From Delftia tsuruhatensis (lineage in GTDB: Bacteria; Pseudomonadota; Gammaproteobacteria; Burkholderiales; Burkholderiaceae_C), in the NCBI RefSeq assembly GCF_903815225.1, contig NZ_LR813084.1, positions 2,646,501 through 2,710,500 on the forward strand: DNA of 64,000 bases. The letters are read 5' to 3'. The notes below the pieces were generated by a model. It did not search any database. It saw only the letters and a program-made list of their open reading frames with translations, and was not told the origin of the DNA. Within the stretch, counting starts at the first letter, position 1; the number at the start of each line of letters is the position of its first letter. A program made the position numbers and the translations under genes. Shown here in pieces: positions 59,836-64,000 of this stretch.

Positions 59836-61656
59836 ATGATCACCATCACCCGTGCCCGGCCTGTGCCCGGCGCCATCCCGCTTGGGCGGGCCCTGCCGCC
59901 CGGTGCGGCACAGCCGCAGCCTGCAGAGTCCGTGGCCATGGGGGACTTGCACTACGCGGCCAGCGCCCTGGTGCCGCGCCATCCGCTGCCCGCGCCACTG
60001 CGTGCCGGCGTCGAAACGCTGGCCGGCGTCGGCCTGGGCGATGTCGGCGTGCACTACGACTCGCCCCGGCCCGCCTCGGTGCAGGCCCATGCCTTCACCC
60101 AGGGCGGTGACATCCACCTGGCGCCGGGCCAGGAACGGTACCTGCCCCACGAAGCCTGGCATGTCGCCCAGCAACGCCAGGGCAGGGTGCGGCCTTCGGG
60201 TACGGTCGCCGGCCAGCCGCTCAACGACGATCCCGGACTGGAGCGCGAGGCGGACCACATGGGCGCGCGGGCAGCCGCCAGGGCACGGCACGGCGGCGCA
60301 CGGCCGGCGGGCCTCGGCCTTCCCGGCCAGGCCCTGGCCGCAGCCGCACCGATCCAGCGCGTCATCACCTACACCAAGGCCGACCGCCTGGGCCGCACCG
60401 GCTACACACCGGAGGAGCTGCTCGAAAACCTGGAGGGCACGCGTGAGGCGCAGGCATTCATCAAGGCCAACGACGGAGACAGGACGGCTCTGCTGGACTT
60501 TCTGCGCGGCTATGACGACACCACGGTCGAATCGCGCGAATTCCTGGTCAATCAGATCAAGAGCGCCGCCAGGAAGGATCCGGAAATCGTCCAGCAGCGC
60601 ACCGCGCTGATCCAGGACGAAAAACCGTACGATGCCCGGGGTGCCGTGGCGCGCGCCGGCTGGAGCCCGCGCCAGGCCGGCGAGGTGTATTTCAAGCTGG
60701 GACTGCTGCGCAGGTTTTGCGGCCAGGGAAAAAACGTGGACCGATTCGAGCACATGCTGGGCCAGGTGCTGGCGCAGGCGCAGGCCGGCGCCATCGGCCT
60801 GGCCGGCGTCCGGCGCACGCTGGCCACGCTGACGACCTCGTGGCCGCAAGCGCCGGCGCACTATGGGGAGGACTACCGCGGCAACGGCACCAAAAGCCGT
60901 CTGAGCGGCCTCGTCACCACCCTGATGGGCCTCAACGGAGAACTGGACGCGCTCTACCACGCCAGTCTGCGCGGCAGGGCACCGGGCGAGCCCGTGTTCA
61001 GCGGCGCGCGCCTTGCCGACACCGTGGCCAGGGTCGAGGAAGATGTCGACGTCTCCTTCATCGACGCGCAGCGGGTCTTGCACCTGATCGAAGTGGCCGG
61101 CAGCCTCCATGTGCTGGACAACAAGCTCGGCGAGAAGGATCTCGATTCGCCGCCGACCGGCCCGACGCACCCGACCGGCCAGAAGCAGCGCTACCAGTAT
61201 CTGTCGCGGCACTCGCAGACCCTGCGGCAGGAACCCGTGGACGACCTGGTCGGCAGCCAGGCCCTGGACCAGGCGCTGGCCGGGGTGCGGTTTGCCTACA
61301 GCGTGCCCGAGCACGGCTTCTATCCTGCCGTCTACAGCCCCGAAGGCCTGTCCGTGCTGACGGCCCTGGGCCATGCCGGAGCGGACCTGAACGTGGGCCC
61401 GCACAGCCATGCGCCGCATCAGGTCGCCGGACTGCGCGAGCGCATCGCCGCAGGCATGGCGCAGGTGCGCCTGCTGCAAGACATGGCACCGGGGCCGATG
61501 CAGGCCGCCTGGAACAGGCTGGATGGCGACACCCGCGCCATGGTCCGCAACATCGTGGTCAACACGCCCGGCCGCTTTGCGCAGGTCTACCACCATATCT
61601 TTCACCGCCAGCGCCGAGGCGTCGGCACCGGACTTGCGGGATACAGCCAGCGATGA
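59836..61656 (+). CDS. eCIS cargo candidate: DUF4157 domain plus unknown C-terminal domain
   Basis: A 606-residue protein. Residues about 30-155 are a DUF4157 domain with HEAWH (105-109) and a later Glu in LEREAD as third zinc ligand. DUF4157 marks eCIS-linked effectors, where it is proposed to aid loading or processing. After the conserved APIQR site (about 175) a domain of about 430 residues has no clear family. DVSFIDAQRVLHLIEVAGSLHVLDNK followed by QKQRYQYLS recalls a PD-(D/E)xK nuclease, but the ExK is imperfect. Its stop overlaps the next cargo gene. Confidence 0.7.
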   Translation: MITITRARPVPGAIPLGRALPPGAAQPQPAESVAMGDLHYAASALVPRHPLPAPLRAGVETLAGVGLGDVGVHYDSPRPASVQAHAFTQGGDIHLAPGQERYLPHEAWHVAQQRQGRVRPSGTVAGQPLNDDPGLEREADHMGARAAARARHGGARPAGLGLPGQALAAAAPIQRVITYTKADRLGRTGYTPEELLENLEGTREAQAFIKANDGDRTALLDFLRGYDDTTVESREFLVNQIKSAARKDPEIVQQRTALIQDEKPYDARGAVARAGWSPRQAGEVYFKLGLLRRFCGQGKNVDRFEHMLGQVLAQAQAGAIGLAGVRRTLATLTTSWPQAPAHYGEDYRGNGTKSRLSGLVTTLMGLNGELDALYHASLRGRAPGEPVFSGARLADTVARVEEDVDVSFIDAQRVLHLIEVAGSLHVLDNKLGEKDLDSPPTGPTHPTGQKQRYQYLSRHSQTLRQEPVDDLVGSQALDQALAGVRFAYSVPEHGFYPAVYSPEGLSVLTALGHAGADLNVGPHSHAPHQVAGLRERIAAGMAQVRLLQDMAPGPMQAAWNRLDGDTRAMVRNIVVNTPGRFAQVYHHIFHRQRRGVGTGLAGYSQR

Positions 61657-64000
61657 GCGATTCCACCTACGCCAACCGGCCAGAGCCGCCCACGCCGCGC
61701 CCGGAGGATCCCGCGCCGGTGACTCCCATGGCCATGGAGCATGGCGAAGCGGCCCCGTTCGGAGCGGGGCAGGGGGGGCTGCACTACCAGCGCTCCGCCA
61801 TTCAGCGCCGGGCCTTGCCAGCGCCCATCGCCGGGGGCACCCACAATGGCATCACCGCCGGTGAGAATGCGGCCGTCAAGTCGCTGAGCGGCGGACGGGT
61901 CGATCTGCATGCCAGCGGCGCCCGATTGCACCAGACCCATGCGGCCGACGCGCGCCTGCAGGCCGTCGGCGCGCGTTCACTGGCCCAGGGGCGTACCGCC
62001 ATCGTCAGCGACTCCCGGGACCGCGGCCATGAGCTGTGGCATCTGGCGCAGCAGGCCACGCAGCGTGTGCAGGCTTCGGCCAGCGTCAACGGCCGGCCGC
62101 TCAATGACGACCCGCAGCTGGAGGGCGAAGCCGACCGTCAGGGCGCCATCATCAATCGCGCCGCCGGCCCCATCGACGACGCCGTCCCCATCACCCAGCC
62201 GGTCGCCCAGCCGGTCGCGCAACCCGGCGTGATCCAGGCTGCACGGGTGCAGTCCCGGCGCATCAAGAAAACCCAATCCCAGGCGATGTCGCACAGGGAC
62301 CGGGGCTCGCGCCTGGGCATCAAAAAATCCTCTCTGTCCCGGAGACCGGGCTCGCAGGAGTCCATGACGCTGCGGCCCACCAAGCGGTGGATCCAGCAAC
62401 TGCTGCAGCGGCAAAGGCGGGCGCTGTCGCCGGGTTTGGACAGGCTGAAGGAACCACCTGGCATGTTAGAGGAAGAGATCGCGCCGCCACTGGATGAAGC
62501 GGGCATTGATCTGCAGGACGGCATGGACGAGGTCGAGGACCTGTTCGAGGAAGAGACGTCCGGACCCGAGGACGACACCGGTGGCTATCTGACGGACCGC
62601 ATGGGCGAGGCCAGGGGCTGGCTCTATGAACAGCAGCTCGCGCTGCTGATCGAGGACGCCAGCAGCGATCTGATCCATCGCACCAGCGTGGTCGAGGGCG
62701 CGCAGTGGACTCAGGTGCTGCCCGAGCTTCCCCCCGAGCTGCGCAAGGCACTGGCCGCGGAATTGTTCAAGGAGTGGATGCTGGTCAATGGCAACGATCT
62801 CCGGGGCGATCTGGTGCAGACCAAGCTCGATGCGTTGAAGGCCCAGTTCCATCTGAGCACGGCACAGGTGGTTCCCGGTCCTGCAGGGGCTGCCGCGGAG
62901 TTCGCCGCATCGCCTTCCATCTATGTGCCCTTGGTGCCCACCGCCATCCGTTCTTCCTTGCACAAGGGCAAAGGCGTTACCAAAGGGGCGGACACGCTCA
63001 AGCCCGTCAAGTTCGACCCCGATCTGGATTCGCCTGCGGGAGAGTTCATCGAACAGTTCAATACCCTGTTCGGCAACAAGTCCTATGGCAGCGGTACCGA
63101 TACGATCGATGAATTGAGCACCGACAAAGACAACCAGACATTGCTGAAAAGCCTGCCGGAGTATAGCTATGACCGCCCCGGTTCCGTGGAGGCCGTCATC
63201 ACGGCATCCAAGCCGGGAATCGGCCGCACCGGCAAGGGTGAGACCGAGGTCGGCTGGTTTGGCGGCGATGAGGAGCAAATCCTCAGCGGCGACCGGACCA
63301 TCCCCTACGAAGGTGGCCATCTGGTGGGGGACAACCTGATGGACGGCAAGAAAGTGTTCGACATGTACGCGAACTGGAATCTCGCCCCCCAGGCGAAGTC
63401 CTTCAACAATCCGCTCTATATCACGGCCATGGAGAAGGCCGCGGTCGATGCCCTGGATGATGGGGCCACGCTCAAGTACACGGTCAATCTTTCCTATCCT
63501 GCCGACACGTACAGGATCAAGGCATCCACGGTGGTGAAGAACGCGGTGGATCCTGATGAAGACATGGATTCGGGTGACAGCTATGTCGATGCCGTCGACG
63601 ATTATCTGACGGCCAATCCGTCACAGGACAAGGACTTCGTGTTTCACGCGCGCGTGCCCAATTACTGGGTTGCGGAAATGGAAGATACCTCCAGCCAGGG
63701 GCTCATCCACGGCAGCGCCCGTAATAATCCCAAAGGGATATTCGAGGCCACGCAGGTCACCGGCGCCAGCACCTATGCACCGACAGGCGTGGAACAGTTC
63801 AAGTTCAGCCTGTCCGTGGACGGAAGCCTGCTGACACCACCGCCGCTCCTGAGCACGGCAAGGTACTCCGATGCCGACAAGGTCGTGCTCAGCGCGCGTC
63901 AGAAATCATTCGTCACCGGAATCACGGCGCCGGCCCTGAAGATCGGCAGCATGTCGCAGCAGGACATCAACGACATCGTCAGGCACAGCACGCGATCCAA
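61653..64000 (+). CDS. eCIS cargo candidate: DUF4157 domain plus endonuclease-like domain (partial)
   Basis: At least 782 codons, open to the window edge. The N-terminal part has a DUF4157-like segment with HELWH (126-130) and LEGEAD. A long Glu/Asp-rich linker lies near residues 275-310. At 553-595 is a segment resembling DNA/RNA non-specific endonucleases (Endonuclease_NS_2): YEGGHLVGDNLM with His556 as the likely base, N576 in NLAPQ as the metal ligand, then NNPLY and a Glu in AMEK. The usual DRGH is changed to EGGH. A further domain of unknown type follows to the edge. Confidence 0.7.
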   Translation, partial: MSDSTYANRPEPPTPRPEDPAPVTPMAMEHGEAAPFGAGQGGLHYQRSAIQRRALPAPIAGGTHNGITAGENAAVKSLSGGRVDLHASGARLHQTHAADARLQAVGARSLAQGRTAIVSDSRDRGHELWHLAQQATQRVQASASVNGRPLNDDPQLEGEADRQGAIINRAAGPIDDAVPITQPVAQPVAQPGVIQAARVQSRRIKKTQSQAMSHRDRGSRLGIKKSSLSRRPGSQESMTLRPTKRWIQQLLQRQRRALSPGLDRLKEPPGMLEEEIAPPLDEAGIDLQDGMDEVEDLFEEETSGPEDDTGGYLTDRMGEARGWLYEQQLALLIEDASSDLIHRTSVVEGAQWTQVLPELPPELRKALAAELFKEWMLVNGNDLRGDLVQTKLDALKAQFHLSTAQVVPGPAGAAAEFAASPSIYVPLVPTAIRSSLHKGKGVTKGADTLKPVKFDPDLDSPAGEFIEQFNTLFGNKSYGSGTDTIDELSTDKDNQTLLKSLPEYSYDRPGSVEAVITASKPGIGRTGKGETEVGWFGGDEEQILSGDRTIPYEGGHLVGDNLMDGKKVFDMYANWNLAPQAKSFNNPLYITAMEKAAVDALDDGATLKYTVNLSYPADTYRIKASTVVKNAVDPDEDMDSGDSYVDAVDDYLTANPSQDKDFVFHARVPNYWVAEMEDTSSQGLIHGSARNNPKGIFEATQVTGASTYAPTGVEQFKFSLSVDGSLLTPPPLLSTARYSDADKVVLSARQKSFVTGITAPALKIGSMSQQDINDIVRHSTRS

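Noticed and set aside
57241..61605. Minus-strand open frame of 1454 codons opposite the ATPase and first cargo gene
   Set aside because: It is antisense to well-supported genes with recognised domains, is rich in Arg/Gly/Pro/His from GC-skewed third positions, and shows no domain. It is a high-GC shadow.
32409..64000. Type VI secretion system
   Set aside because: No TssJ/L/M membrane complex, ClpV or TssA/K proteins. The ATPase is of the eCIS type and DUF4255 and LysM tube proteins are eCIS markers.
1..64000. Insertion sequences, integrases or tRNA-bounded island edges
   Set aside because: No transposase or integrase reading frame, no terminal repeats and no tRNA gene were found, so island ends for the eCIS locus cannot be defined in this window.

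Overview
The window is GC-rich, densely packed DNA with betaproteobacterial gene content. The protein families and layout suggest a member of the Comamonadaceae (Delftia, Comamonas or Acidovorax relatives), but no rRNA or marker gene fixes the genus. The first half is ordinary chromosome. The second half, from about 32.3 kb to the right edge, is one large co-directional locus encoding an extracellular contractile injection system (eCIS).

Left part (0-13.6 kb). A partial trmO-like gene and a short ModE-type regulator come first, then an AsmA-like protein. A small catabolic cluster follows: an MFS permease, a beta-keto acid cleavage enzyme and a short-chain dehydrogenase, divergent from a FadR-type GntR regulator with a perfect 16-bp palindrome between them. 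Next come an AbrB/PIN toxin-antitoxin pair, a RluA-type pseudouridine synthase, and a TetR-controlled three-part efflux pump (MFS, HlyD, NodT).

Sulfur redox block (13.6-25.5 kb). A ttrBCA-like tetrathionate reductase operon, a tlpA/dsbG/dsrE-like thiol-redox operon, an OmpR-type two-component system and a tsdBA thiosulfate dehydrogenase pair lie side by side. Three copies of a TTAA-N7-TTAA motif, the spacing used by PmrA/QseB-type regulators, sit one in front of each transcription unit. This suggests that the local two-component system controls the whole block. An FNR/ANR-like box lies before ttrB.

Middle part (25.5-31.8 kb). A Fur operon (DUF2325 protein, Fur, nitroreductase) has a Fur box inside a 12-bp inverted repeat. 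An isochorismatase-like hydrolase is preceded by a Thr-codon-rich leader peptide and a GC hairpin. Small membrane or secreted proteins, a CBS-domain (TlyC/CorC-like) protein, a lipoprotein and azurin (with a perfect FNR/ANR box) follow.

eCIS locus (32.3-64 kb, running off the edge). It opens with AT-rich promoter DNA and a family of small beta-rich proteins, three of which share one domain. The particle genes follow: DUF4255 terminator, sheath, tube, two overlapping tail-assembly-chaperone-like genes, second tube, an Arg/Pro-rich disordered protein, LysM tube protein, spike proteins, PAAR tip, gp25, two baseplate-J-like proteins, a tail protein I-like protein and two fibre-like proteins. Then come three consecutive Fe(II)/2-oxoglutarate oxygenase genes, the AAA+ ATPase, and two proteins with an N-terminal DUF4157 domain (HExxH) and different C-terminal halves. 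The second of these carries a DNA/RNA non-specific endonuclease-like motif and is cut by the window end.

The points most likely to be new are: (1) a lambda-type GGGAAAG slippery heptamer in the correct phase at the overlap of the two chaperone-like genes, predicting a G/GT-style -1 frameshift in an eCIS; (2) the oxygenase trio inside the injection-system operon; (3) the DUF4157-nuclease cargo; and (4) the shared TTAA-N7-TTAA regulon of the thiosulfate/tetrathionate genes.
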